Positions 22,598-33,785 of a DNA stretch of 64,000 nucleotides are shown one piece after another; position 1 is the first letter of the stretch; each line of letters opens with the position of its first letter. Source of the stretch: Deroplatys truncata (taxonomy: Eukaryota; Arthropoda; Insecta; Mantodea; Mantidae); the NCBI GenBank assembly GCA_030765065.1, contig CM060975.1, forward strand, positions 197,316,507-197,380,506. The letters are read 5' to 3'. The position numbers and the translations under genes are program-made. Under the pieces are notes generated by a model. The model was not told the origin of the DNA. It saw nothing but the letters and a program-made list of their open reading frames with translations, and made no database searches.

Positions 22598-23606
22598 CAG
22601 GGGCGGCTTCTTAATACGGTAGCACGTTTGCGCTGCAACCGAAGTCCTGGCTCTCCCTTTAATGTAAATAACGTATACGATTCATACATTTTGGTTATCA
22701 TTCTGGCATGATCTTGTGGAGTGGACTTTGGCAAGCGTTGTATTGTTTGCAGGTGCCAAGTAGTGCACTCCCGGCTGCAACCCACATTGGTATAATGGTG
22801 AAGTATAGGGAATGACGAACCAAAGGAGCGCAGAGGTGTATGTGGGGGAAGTGAGGGGCATAAGCTGCATGTTGTTGGTTAACCTAGTAGTCAGAGAGCA
22901 TACAATAGGATGATCAACAGGAGCAATACTTTTCGTTTCGTCCCATACACAGAGCCATCTATTGAATTCACAGTGAAAGTTTACCTCACTTCCGGTCTTC
23001 TATCTACTGAACTGCATCTCTGACTATACTCTAGTTGCCTTGCATCTCTGATAATTACGTTGCCTGTATGCCACGTGGTTTGTGCCGTGTTGTGTGTATC
23101 GGGTTTTAATTTATGAATCAAAGTGGTTTATTTAGCCAAATACAGGTAAACGTTGCTATAAGGAGAAACAATGAATTCCATTCAGTCTCTTATAATGCAA
23201 CCGTTTTCAACGCTAAACTTGGAGGAAAAGAATGAAATTAAACGCATTGGCAGGCCCACACCATACCTAATCACTCAGGTTGTTCAAACAAAAACAAGAA
23301 GTTTTAACAGGAATTTTAACAGCTATGTATATGAAAAATATGATTGGATAAGTGGTTGTGACATTAAAAACGCCCTGTTTTGCTTTCCTTGCGTTTTGTT
23401 TGGTGGTGAAAATACATGGACAAAGCATGGCATGAATGATCTGTAGCATCTTCATGAAATGTGCATGTGTTATATATTGTGAATTCCCATTTCTTGTTTA
23501 TTTGCGTAAATTAATCAGACTTATTCCGTATTTATTACTTTAAACATTTTAAATTGCAAGGATAATGTTGTGAATCACCAAAGTTCAGAGTCACCAGCCG
23601 CCCCTG
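22598..23606 (+). mobile_element. hAT element (ZMYM1-like type), internally deleted, with 8-bp duplication
   Basis: The terminal inverted repeats are CAGGGGCGGCTTCT at the left and GCCGCCCCTG at the right. The flanks CTCGGGAG (22590-22597) and TTCGGGAG (23607-23614) match at 7 of 8 bases. The roughly 1-kb element keeps one coding exon (23171-23446). The catalytic and C-terminal dimerisation regions are absent, so it is non-autonomous. Elements of this type normally encode a transposase of several hundred residues. Confidence 0.85.
23171..23446 (+). pseudogene. hAT transposase N-terminal fragment with TTF-type zinc finger
   Basis: A 91-codon frame reads GRPTPYLITQVVQTKTRSFN (residues about 36-55), then YEKYDWISGCDIKNALFCFP (about 63-82), then CVLFGGENTWTKHGMNDL. 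The order Pro-rich start, K-x-R-x-F, Y-x-W-L/I-x-G and C-F-x-C is that of the TTF/ZMYM1-like zinc finger of hAT-derived proteins. A stop (TAG) directly follows DL, and the next codons (HLHEM) continue the family pattern, so the stop is a break. No downstream DDE or hAT-C region is found before the terminal repeat. It would have bound transposon DNA. Confidence 0.75.
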
Positions 23607-23614
23607 TTCGGGAG

Positions 23615-24263
23615 GGGTTTTAGGTTAGGAGGATGACCGATACATGAGGCATTCCTGTTGCACTGCGCTAGGGGAATACCGCCGGTCTTTCTCCCCTCCC
23701 CTCTCCAACCCTCTCCTCGTTTGCGTTTCTGCACGGTCAAGTCAAAAATAATGTACTATATGTTGAGACGATATTTCCTGAGACATAAAAAGTAGTAATT
23801 AAATGCCACTTGTAAAAGAGTTATCGTCAATTTATCCATGTTAAATTTAATCAATTTCCGTAGTTTTAGCCTCAGCGTATCATGACATATCAGTGGAAGG
23901 CCCTTTGAGTGTTTTAAGTTTTGCAAAGATTAGTAAATAAACAGTGCCGCTCTCGTCCTTAGTTTTATGCAAGATTTCTGTAAAAATAAGGGGAAATTCT
24001 CGTTGTGATTTCATTGTTCAGGCTCAAACACCTGGGCAGGCAAACACGTCATTCTTTCGTGTCCGCGCGGGTATTCCCCCAAGTATAAGAACCAGGCAGT
24101 GTCATGTAACGAACACAGTCAGCAGCCGTGGATATACGAAAGTTAAACATTCAGCCAATAGAAAAAATATGAAGTCTAGCAGAAAGCGAAGCAGCCAATG
24201 ACAGTGCAAAAAGTTCATTACGAATAAATTATCACAAAGGCTGTCACTATAGGATATATAGCT
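23615..24263. other. Unassigned sequence
   Basis: An 85-codon frame (23944-24201) lacks a recognisable domain. I see no repeat family from this window. Confidence 0.4.
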
Positions 24264-24372
24264 ACGAGGCATGCTTTAAAGTAAGTACCGATATAATTCT
24301 TTAAGTAATAGCAGAACATTATTTTTCAAATACTTTATTATCATTCGTTAACTTACACCTTACACTACTTCT

Positions 24373-25768
24373 CCACATAGTCACCGCCGCTATTCACGCA
24401 CTTGTCGTAACGGGAATATTTATTAGCCCCACGTTTTGGGAGCCAATTTGAAGTAGTTTGCTATAGGAGTTGTATTATACTGTTGGGGAGCCGAACTTGT
24501 AATTCGTTGCAACCGCACGTATAGTAAACAGTTTCTGGTAGCCTTCGCCCCAAATGTACTTTCAGGTGCCCTTTGCCCCAAGTTTAAAAAAAATATTAAC
24601 TTTGTAATTTGGCTGTTTGTTTAAATATTATATATTTTTGCCTGCGTCAGTATTTGTTAGAGACACGTTTCTCTTGGGCAGGGTTGTGATGCGACTAGGA
24701 ATGTAGGCTTACACAGATTATAATTTTTACTTCACTCCTTTTATTAATACTTGATACGATTTAAATAACACTTCACTGAATATAGAGAGCTGTGAGATTC
24801 TTTAATTAATTAATCAATTACACTTTTTAACATGTAAACTTATTTTTCACCTCATACGTATACATATTAAATCCCTGGAGGACTCACAACCAACGCATCC
24901 AGTTATGAGCACTGTCTGCAGGCAACTGAACTGATTTCAACCGTCTAAACTTGAAAATTTCTGTATTTCAAGTCTCTGATTGGCTAATCCTACTCCAATA
25001 GAATACCTGCATTTAACTAAAGCTTTTTCTGGTTGTTGATTGGCTATTTTTAAACTGTCTCAAAATTTTACACTATTGCTGCTCTAATAATGACTAGTAG
25101 CATTTAAACTTCCTTACTCATTATTGCCTCAAGGTTACCTCATTGTTACCTCATTGTTAGCAGCTTTAAACCTATTTCTCACAGCTCCTACATTATTAAA
25201 TTACGTAATGCATTCACATTATTGAACATGTTTACAATAATATAAGCATATGCAATGACTGTTACATAATTTTACAAATTACTACATACACACATTGCTT
25301 CAAGGCCGGCTGTTATTCAATTTACATATTATATAATTAGACTGAAATTATTTAAGTCTTAAAAATACTGCCTCAAGGTTCATGCATGTCTTTGTTAAAG
25401 AATGATGCCACTTTGATGAAAGACAAGTCTTAACTTCATGTTACTCAACACCATCGTCGTTGAAATGTTTTCCACTAAAGAATTTCTTCAGATGAAGAAA
25501 CGGATAAAAATCGCTTATTGCCAATCCGGAGTGTAGAGACGGTGGTCGAATTGCTTCCAACCAAATGATCCAATCAGATCTTGAGTTTGTTTGGCTGTGC
25601 GTGGCCAGGCATTGTCACTCATGATTGCTTCCCCATAAACCTCATACAATTGTCATTGAATGTTTGCTGACGTAACATTTCTCGCATTCAAAAAAGAATC
25701 ACTGATCCGACTTTATAGTCGGCGGGTCGTACTATTGTTTTGAACATTTCGGAACGCTCTAACAACGT
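24373..25768 (-). pseudogene. Mariner transposase pseudogene (DD34D type)
   Basis: On the minus strand from about 25750 an N-terminal stretch reads IVRPADYKVGSVILF, matching the mariner helix-turn-helix start. After an ATGAGTGACAA (MSDN) it passes directly to AWPRTAKQTQDLIGSFGWKQ, so the region with the first catalytic aspartate is deleted. The C-terminal part DFYPFLHLKKFFSGKHFNDD follows. Beyond the LTR the end reads RYDKCVNSGGDYVEK then stop (24373-24420). There are frameshifts and stops. It is not functional. Confidence 0.78.
24415..25379 (+). mobile_element. Solo LTR (L2 family), 5' end altered
   Basis: It begins near TATTAGCCCCACG and ends ACTGCCTCA at 25375. It aligns along its length with 38057-38913 (plus) and 27812-29618 (minus), including TTTAAATATTATATATTT, TAGAGAGCTGTGAGAT and GGTTGTTGATTGGCT. 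The TG start and the left 4-bp duplication seen in the other copies could not be found, so the left end is probably deleted. It interrupts the mariner pseudogene. Confidence 0.75.
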
Positions 25769-25895
25769 GAAAACACAAAATGACGATCGCGCCTGGCTGC
25801 CTATTGAATGCAGGAAGTGTTCGCGCATGCTCAAAATCTCGACTGCAGCGGCAAAATATTAAAACGGTACTTACTTTAAAAAAACAACACCTCGT

Positions 25896-26778
25896 TTAAA
25901 TATATATATATATATATATTAGAATTAGTGAGATTCGGGATTCGTTATGATAATTTCGCTGTTTGAAGATGCGTGTGATGTGAGAGAAGAATATGAGACA
26001 GGGTTACACAGTTAATTTATCTTATATTTGTCAAACTTTCAATTCATTAAAGAAAAAAGTCAGTGCGAAATAAAGTTATACAAGTTTCAGTTATCCGCTT
26101 CTTATGAATAATAACTTAGTGCCGCTTTAAGGAAGGTAGATAAGTGGCGATCAATATTACTCGCGATAGTAGGAAGGAACTACTAAGGGAAATTACACTA
26201 ATTAAATTCGTGCATCTAAAGAACGGTCAAGCAGGCGGCCGGAAGGAAATTAGCGTCGAGGCAAAATAAATTGTAGTGCCGGCTAAGAACAGCGAATATC
26301 TAGTGTTCAGTTTACGCCCAAGACGTGTGCCTGGTAGGAATCAAGGTGTAAGTGCAGGTGCGGGAGGCGATCCCACGCCATCGAATCTTTCAGGAACAAA
26401 GTACCGAAGCCGTGTTAGAAAGGTGTAGTCGGTGTTATTTCTTCCAGTGATACCAAATTATTCCTCCCACGTCCACGTTTCTCCATTCACAGTCAAGGAT
26501 AATTACGACAAGTAGGACATACTCTGAAATCAATGCTTCCATGTCCAAGATTACGAGGGGGTCAAGAGGTCACCTCCAGAACCAGACGTATAACCCACAA
26601 CCACTCTTCGAGATGTAGTAAAAACGCTACAATGTTTGAAAGCCTAAGAGCGAAATGAACTAACACCTTTTGTTATGTTCTCAATAATATGTTTAACTTT
26701 GCATTCAATGAGTCATAATATAGTCGATTATTTTCAATTTTAATCGAATTAAGTCGACGATATTCCTATACGCTCCAC
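25896..26778. other. Unassigned sequence after a TA tract
   Basis: A (TA)n run at 25901-25919 abuts the mariner end. The rest, including a moderately GC-rich part at 26140-26480, shows no recognisable coding frame or repeat. Confidence 0.4.
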
Positions 26779-26780
26779 CC

Positions 26781-26850
<70 letters not shown>

Positions 26851-27080
26851 CTACCGGGAGAAAGGCTCAGTTGACAGCATCTAGGGCTCGATTACCAAAA
26901 GTCCCGGTTTCTATTCCTGATTGACTGGTCACCTTAACCTTGTGTTTTAGCATGAAAGGGACACGAGATTTACCCCATCTCCCTGTTTTTCTTCGCTTGG
27001 TACACCGCCCAAGCAACTTGTATTGCTTGAGCACTGAGCCGCTGTAAAGTCTGACCACCTCCAACATCCGAAGTTGGAGG
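26779..27080 (+). repeat. (ATT)n tract beside a tRNA-like SINE head
   Basis: A pure ATT tract of about 70 bp (26779-26849) is followed by ACCGGGAGAAAGGCTCAG (A-box-like) and CCCGGTTTCTATTCCTG (B-box-like), then a body to about 27080. No second copy was identified. Minus-strand frames of 66 and 89 codons here are shadows. Confidence 0.5.
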
Positions 27081-27807
27081 GAGAAAGAAGGAGAATTACA
27101 CCGAATGTCATAAAATGGCTGACTGAATTGTAGAGAAATGGCGGATCTCCGAGTGCATTGACATTAGCTCCAAGAAATCTAAAACTCACGACTGTATTTT
27201 CTGATAGACAAACCATATGGTTCGCCTGAGTGAACCACGTCCGAACGTGTTAGTTGAAACATGAAAGCGACTGTACTGCTTTGGAAGGCCAAGAATGTAA
27301 ACATGCGATAGCATCTTTACTTCTTACCCCGCAGTTAGCTGTCAGCTATAGTCCCACAGTGCAATGCCACGTGTTCCTACTGACTTCAACCATATGTACA
27401 TTTCAGTAGAGACTGTCAAAAATAGGTTAGGAACTAGGTGAATAGTTAGGAAAGCTAATATGAACTTTTAGTTTAAAGTAAACAAATATTAGCTTGTATG
27501 TGTTTTTAGCGGTAGCTGCTGTAAGAAAGGCAGACTGGCCTTATCGTTCTAAATGTATGAGCGCACTTAAGAGTTTATGTTTATGCCTCACTGTCTATGC
27601 AGCAACAAAATACCTGCCTGTGTATTCTCGGGCAAGTCAACTAATTAATAAATCATGCAACCAATGGTGTTTAAAATATCTGGAAAACCTTATAATACTT
27701 ATGATTCAATTTTTAATGCTTTAAGAAAAGCAAAATAAAACTTCATGCACATATTTCATGCTTTATACAAACACAAAACAATATTTCTGGAGCAATTTGC
27801 AAACCTA
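27081..27807. other. Unassigned sequence
   Basis: A 76-codon frame (27494-27724) has no recognisable domain. Confidence 0.4.
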
Positions 27808-29622
27808 TGTATGAGGCAGTATTTTTAACTCTTAAATGATTTCAGTCAAATTATATAATATAAAATATAATAACAGCCCGCCTTAAAGCAATATGTGTAT
27901 AATATTATATATAAAATGCAAGTAACAGTCACTGTATTAATGTTTATATTATTATGTACATGTATTAGGTAATTTAATAATGAAGCAGCTGTGAGAATAA
28001 TAGGTTAAAAGTTGCTAACAATGAGATAACAATGAGGCAATAATGAGTAAAAAAGTTTAATAATGCAACTAGGCATTATTGGAGCAACAATAATGTAATT
28101 TTTGAGACAGTTTATAAAATAGCCAACCATCAACCAGAAAAAAGCTTAAGTTAAATAAAAGTAGTCTATTGGAATAGGATTAGCCAATCAGAAACTGAAA
28201 TGGAGCAAAATTTACAAATTCAGAAGTCAGTTGTTAGTAGATAGCGTTACTAACCGGACGTGAGACGCGTCCTCGAGAAATTTAATACGTATTGCGGGGG
28301 TATTATTGTTGTTCGCCCCACATTGGGGAAACAATATGTAGTGGTATTAATGTTGGTAGTTTAAAGATGCTACTGTTTATCTGCCGCACGTATGAAAGAC
28401 AATTTGTCGCGGTCACTTCGTGTTATCTTTTGCTAAGCGCCTGTTATTATATTTAATTTTTGGGTTCACTGTCATCCGGCTAGCTATGATTTCTCGGTCA
28501 AGCACTTATCTTATACAGGATGTGTAAACGGAAAGGAGTTTTTATCCTACGATAACACTGCTAAAAGAATTTGTTTTACACTTTTATTGTCGTAACAAAT
28601 TATTCACTTTCATCTATTAATCTTGACACTCGCCAAACTGAAACTGTTATAATAACTTCTTTACTGCCCATTATTAATTCGCGTACTTCAATTTTTTGTG
28701 TAATTAACTTTACGACACGAGAGATTTTTCACAAATTTGCTACGCGTAACCTTGATGAACTTCGTGCGACGCATACACCATGAATGCCTCCGTTGAACTA
28801 CTTGAAACTTGACCCTGGCACTGGATTTATACTTCCTCGCCCCAATATGCCTAAAGATTATAACCGAGCTGCTATTGGTTAATAAAACGCGCCAACATTA
28901 ACGTCTATATTTATATCCAATGAAAATTACGAAAACATATGCTCTGGGGAAAATGTTCCCGAAAATTCTAAGAAAAACACGCCACTCTGACGTCATTTGC
29001 TCGTCTCTAATAATGATAAACAGCTCACCCCCTCGCTACATTGTTACACGCTAGTATTGTCAGTTTCAGTAAGGCCGTATAAACCCACTTCTCAACAATG
29101 CTTACAATCAACAAACATCTCAAATCAATATCACACAACAATACATATTCACACTACAATCACTCTGACATTTACATTATTGTGACACAAATTACTGCTT
29201 CAGTATTCAGTGTGAGAAAAAAATAGTTTACGTGTTAAAAAATGCTAGTAATTAATAAATAATCTCACAGCTCTCTCTATATACCAGTGAAGTGTTATAT
29301 TAATCCTTTAAAGAATTAATAAATGGAGTGAAGTACAAATTATAATCTGTGTAAGCCTATATTCTTGGCCGCACTACTCCCTGCAAAAAAATCCATCTGT
29401 AACAATAATACGGACGCAGCCGAAGCAAACATAAATATATAATATTTAAAGAAACAGTAAATTACAAGCTTAATATTTTTAAACTTGGGGCGAAGGCTAC
29501 CGGAAACTTTTTACCATACGTGCGGTTGCAACTACTTCAAGTGTTCGGCTCCCCAACAGTCGAAATACAACTCCTACTTCAAATTGGCTTTCCATACGTG
29601 AGGCAACAACCTACTTCATGTA
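27808..29622 (-). mobile_element. Solo LTR (L2 family) containing a second solo LTR
   Basis: In plus coordinates it starts TGAGGCAGTATTTTTAAC at 27812 and ends ACCTACTTCA at 29618. The 4-bp duplication TGTA flanks it at 27808-27811 and 29619-29622. Removing the nested LTR leaves about 893 bp, close to the copy at 38057-38913. Orientation is opposite to the other L2 copies. No internal retroelement genes remain, as expected after LTR-LTR recombination. Confidence 0.85.
28289..29206 (+). mobile_element. Solo LTR (L1 family) nested in an L2 LTR
   Basis: The LTR is 28293-29202 (910 bp), starting TGCGGGGGTATTATTG and ending ACTGCTTCA. GTAT flanks it at 28289-28292 and 29203-29206. The host LTR reads continuously across the site (ACGTATT joins CAGTGTG), as shown by the intact copy near 38440. 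It aligns with the L1 LTR at 6089-7037, including CTTGACACTCGCCAAACTG. Open frames inside are not considered genes. Confidence 0.87.
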
Positions 29623-30206
29623 CTATTTTAAACATACATTCGGGTTATGACGTATTAATTTAACTGGGCCTTGCAATTAATATTTTGCATTAATTTAAAA
29701 CGCTAAGTGCGTGCTTACAATATTCTGATGCATTTCAATGTAAGCTATTTAAATTGTTTTAGAGAGAGAAACGTTTTGACTTATCCATAGTGGTTTAGAA
29801 AATCAACTTAATGCTTTAAAAGTCTGCTAAATCAAACTGAATGAAATAAAACAAGTATTTATGCTGTTGAAATCAGCAAAGCATCACTGCGTAAATTTAT
29901 TTTAAACTTTACCTTTAACATGGATGCTTACGTCAAATAAAAGCATCTGATCGTGACAACCAGTCTTCGTTACAGCCATTACTTACCTGAAAAAAGAAGA
30001 AAAATACTTTACTCGTATATCTTATACTACAAGGAGATTAACCCGCAAATGTTAAAATTGCTTAATTCATTTTAGAAACTATTTAAGCTATTAGATTGAA
30101 ATGTTTACATTATGTAGATACGTGCCTTTAAGTGCAATGCTCTAGTTTTATCCACCAATTTTGTTTGTTAAGGAAAATAGTTAATTCAAATTTATCAACA
30201 ATTATT
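29623..30206. other. AT-rich spacer
   Basis: No gene or recognised repeat. Confidence 0.4.
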
Positions 30207-31040
30207 AGTTTCTCTACTAAGTATATAGTACGAAGGGGAAGTATTGTATTCCACCCAAAAATTCGATGTCGAGATTTCATCGGAAATATATGTTTTGGGG
30301 CCCCTACACCCCTTTTTAGTAAAAGGTACATGTGTGTGAGTGTGTCCATCTGGGAACATCATATCTCATAAAACGAAATGTATTTAAGTTTAGTATCTTC
30401 CAAAGATGCAACAGGATATTTTTAAAAAATCCTCCCACTCCATTACCCTTTACATGGAATATTTTTCAATATTTACTTATTTTCTAAATAATGGCTAACG
30501 ATTTTTGACTAAAATATCACATATTAAAGATATTCATGACAAATAAAATGTATGTCGTGAATTTTCAGGGAATAGCGTGTGAAATCCTCTTCATTTGGAA
30601 CGAATTTTGTGTAAATTCATATAACTGGTAAACGTTAAGAGATAGACGAAAACGTACTACACAAAAATTTAGATCTCTTAAAAACGTATAATTTATTTCA
30701 AATAGCCTTTTTGTGTAATAAGCCATTTCTGAGATATCTGTTTTTAGTGGCTCGAATATTTCAAAACTTTGTTATATTTTTAAAGTGGATTCCAAATTGT
30801 TTCTGGCGATTGCATGGAAGCAGTATGGAATTTTAAGGCGAGTATAGTGTCCAGTTCTTAAGCATTTGACTATCGATGTTCTCTTTGTATTTATAGCGAA
30901 ATGTGTAATTCACTATTTCTACACAGGTTTGTCTGGATTAAAATTAAGTAGGTATAAAATTAAGCTTTGGTAAGAATAGTTTTATATCCACTAATAAACG
31001 ATAGAGGGTAGACAAAGTCATATGGATGTAACAGATTTGT
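30207..31040 (-). repeat. Family M repeat, diverged subfamily
   Basis: It runs from TAGTTTCTCTACTAAG and GTATTGTATTCCACCC, via a short GT tract at 30331-30348, to CACTAATAAACGATAGAGGG and TAGACAAAGTCATATGGATG. Both ends are recognisable but mutated. Confidence 0.82.
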
Positions 31041-31296
31041 TTTCAATAATCAATCTTCTTATTAACACCGAAACAGAACCACAATTGCATTTTGAAGCTC
31101 CTTTATCTTTCTAAAATTTAAATTAGCTATCTTCAATAGTTTCAGAGAAAACGGATCATTTATAGCAAGAAATATTACTCACAGAAAAAGCTGGCCAAAG
31201 CAAAAATTGAGAAAACGAGCTCGCAATATTTGCAAATGGCTTGAGCACATAGAAGTTGCCATAATACCAATGTGTAGAGCTAAACATCCACTAAAA
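31041..31296. other. Unassigned spacer
   Basis: Short AT-rich sequence with no recognised feature. Confidence 0.4.
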
Positions 31297-31368
31297 CAGG
31301 GTTTCCCAAACTACGGCCCGCGAGGGGCTTTTCCTTGGCCCGCCTACAAACTTCAAAAAATATAAACG
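31297..31368 (+). repeat. hAT-type 5' terminus, cut by an M copy
   Basis: CAGGGTTTCCCAAACTACGG followed by CCCGCGAGGGG is a classic hAT terminal motif (CAGGG-TTCCCAAACT-GGCCCGCG). The matching right end was not found. M sequence starts within about 70 bp. Confidence 0.55.
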
Positions 31369-32202
31369 AAAATTTGACGTGATACATTCACATGACTTTC
31401 TCTTTCCTCTATCGCTTATTAGAGGGATTCTTTACTCAAGTTTATTTTTGTCCACTATATTTTAATCCAAATAAATCTTTGCAGAAATAGTTACATTACA
31501 CCTTTCGTTGTAAGGGAACAATGATAGTCAAATGTTTTAAGAACTGAAGGCTATATGCTGCCTTAAAATTCCATACTGTGTCCATGCAATCGTGAGAAAC
31601 AACTGAATTACCAAGAAATGAACAATTCGAACCTTTAATAACGGATATCTCAGAAATGGCTTATGCCACACAAAAGCCATTTTAAATATCTAAATTGTAT
31701 GTTTTAAAGAGCTGTGTATTTTTTTGTATAGTACGTTTTCGTCTGTCGATTAACGTGTACCAGTTATAGAAGATTACACAAAACTCCCTCCGAATCAAAA
31801 CTACTTCATAAACATTATCCGAAAATTCAAGGTATACATTTTACCTCTCATGTAAATGTATTTAATATATGGTGTTTTAATCAAAATCGCTAGTCATTTT
31901 TTAGAGAATAAAAGATTTCGAAAAATGTTCCATGTAAAGGTAGTTTGAGGTGGGGGATTTTGTTGAAAATCTTCGTGTTGCATGTTTGGAAGAAATTGAA
32001 GCTGAATGTCAAGTTTGGTATTTATCCGAATTTTCGTTTTTGAGTTATGCTGTTCACAGACACACACAAGGACATGTTTCCAAAAATGCTTTATTTGAAT
32101 TCAGGGTGCCTCAAAGCATGTATTTTCCGTGAAATATCGGTATCGAATTTTTGGGTGGATACAACACTTCCCCGACTTACTATACGAAGTAGAGAAAGTA
32201 AA
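31369..32202 (+). repeat. Family M repeat, diverged subfamily
   Basis: It runs from GTGATACATTCACATGAC and TTTCTCTTTCCTCTATCGC to ACTATACGAAGTAGAGAAAG. The CA tract is reduced to a few units at 32058-32068. Confidence 0.82.
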
Positions 32203-32326
32203 GGAACGGTGCGCCTGTATTAGATTATTTTATTTACGAATTTCGAACGATTAAATTAAATAAATGGCGAAGTTTCGAAAATAAACTAACATGTTTTTCC
32301 TTAAATAAGAAGCCAAAGGCGCTTTA

Positions 32327-33728
32327 TACACTGCCGTTTGTAAAAGTTGCAACACCAAGAAAAAATTTCCCGAATAACTCCAAACTTGGTGGAAGAGTAG
32401 AAGAGTGTGCAAGCAATAAGTGATTAGGTTTGCAGAGAGATGGAGTACACGTAGGCCGAACAGATCCCTCTCGTGTCGGTCCGACAAGGTCAGTGTTGCG
32501 ACCAGTGTAGTCAGTGCAGAGCTGTCAAACAAGGTGGAAACAATAAAGTAAGTGTCAATATGCCTCGTCGACGTCAAAGGAAGCCATATCGGCGTGAGAG
32601 TGGGTTCGAACGGGGCGGATTGATCGGTCTCCGGGAAGCGGATTTGTCATACCGTGACATTTCGGCTCGTACAGGGCATGTTGCTACGACAGTGATGCGT
32701 GTGTGGAAGCAGTGGATAGACGGTCATACACAGGGAAGAGCGGGTACTGGACTACGAAACATGACCACAGCAAGGGATGACCATCATCTTGTCCGCATGG
32801 ACATAACGGACCGTACAGCTTCATCCACACTGTTGGCTTGACGCTGGAGCACTGCAACAGGTGTGAACTTGTCCGCATCAACGGTTTGTCGGCGTCTGCT
32901 GCAGGTTGGACTGGTTGCATGCATGCCATTACGTCGGCTTTCATTGTCCAGAAACCACAAGGTCCTCCGACTACAATGGGCACATGATAACCGTCACTGG
33001 GGTGCTGAGTGGCAAAATGTAGTCTTTTCGGACGAGTCCCGCTTCAACGTATCCTACAGTGATGGCCGCATAAGTGTTCGGCGGTACCGTGGTGAGCTTA
33101 ACTTGGAGGGCTGCATTATTGAGCGGCATAGCAGACAAACAACAGGCATGATGGTTTGGGGCGCCACTGGTTACAACAGCCGATCTCGCCTCCTACGAAT
33201 TGAGGGCACTTTGAACAGCAACCGGTACCTAACGGTGGTTGTAGAGTATGAGGTATCCCTCTGCTTCAGGCATCTCCGCAGGCCACATTTCAACAGGACA
33301 CTGCCGGGCCACATATTGCGAGGAATGTACAAACCTTCTTCGAAGAGCGACGGGTACCATTGCTTCCCTGACCTTGCTCGTTCGCCTGACATGTCGCCCA
33401 TCGAAAATGTCTGGGATATGGTTGGTCGACATCTGGTGCGTCACGGTCCTGCAGTAACCAGTGTCACGGATTTGTGGGCTCGAATACAAACTGCGTGGAG
33501 GGAAATTCCTCAGGAACTTATTCAGAACCTTTTTGATTGTTTGCCACGGCGTATAGCAATTCTAATTGCAGCGAATGGAGGCCACACCAAATACTGAATA
33601 TTAGGGATCGAAGGTCATGTAAAGATTTGAAAAGTTTTTCATTTGTTACTTGTCATGTATCTAACCTGTGGTATTAAATTCATTGAATTCACGCGTTTCC
33701 TTCTTGGTGTTGCAATTTTCACAAACGG

Positions 33729-33732
<4 letters not shown>
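32327..33732 (+). mobile_element. Tc1-like transposon with both terminal inverted repeats
   Basis: The left repeat (32329-32361) contains GCCGTTTGTAAAAGTTGCAA and ACACCAAGAA. The right repeat (33701-33730), reverse-complemented, reads GCCGTTTGTGAAAATTGCAA and ACACCAAGAA, so about 28 of 30 positions match. The left junction has TA. The right junction runs straight into a (TA)n tract. The roughly 1.4-kb length fits a single-gene Tc1 element. The transposase inside is broken. Confidence 0.92.
32560..33597 (+). pseudogene. Tc1-like transposase pseudogene
   Basis: Starting at the ATG at 32560 (MPRRRQRKPY), the first part holds a helix-turn-helix (LREADLSYRDISARTGHVAT) for binding the terminal repeats. 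A TGA at 32839-32841 interrupts the frame, but reading resumes in the same frame at once, so it is one nonsense change. The DDE domain follows: the first aspartate is in VVFSDESRFNVSYSDG. The second lies in a shifted frame near 33290 (FQQDTAGPHIARNVQTFFEE), and a compensating shift near 33360 restores the frame. The last acidic residue is in ARSPDMSPIENVWDMVGRH. It ends GGHTKY. The length and motif order are those of a roughly 345-residue Tc1 transposase. Not functional as it stands. Confidence 0.9.

Positions 33733-33782
<50 letters not shown>
33731..33782. repeat. (TA)n microsatellite at the Tc1 insertion boundary
   Basis: A pure TA run of about 50 bp starts at the right end of the Tc1 element, where a TA target duplication is expected. 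Confidence 0.95.

Positions 33783-33785
<3 letters not shown>

Larger units (their letters stand above)
24264..25895 (-). mobile_element. Mariner element, internally deleted and split by a solo LTR
   Basis: The inverted ends read CGAGGCATGCTTTAAAGTAA at the left and, reverse-complemented, CGAGGTGTTG then TTTAAAGTAAGTACCG at the right. A TA is at the left junction and a TA-rich tract at the right. Without the LTR (about 24415-25375) the element is only about 670 bp, roughly half the usual 1.3 kb. Both extremities of a mariner transposase can be read on the minus strand. Confidence 0.8.
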
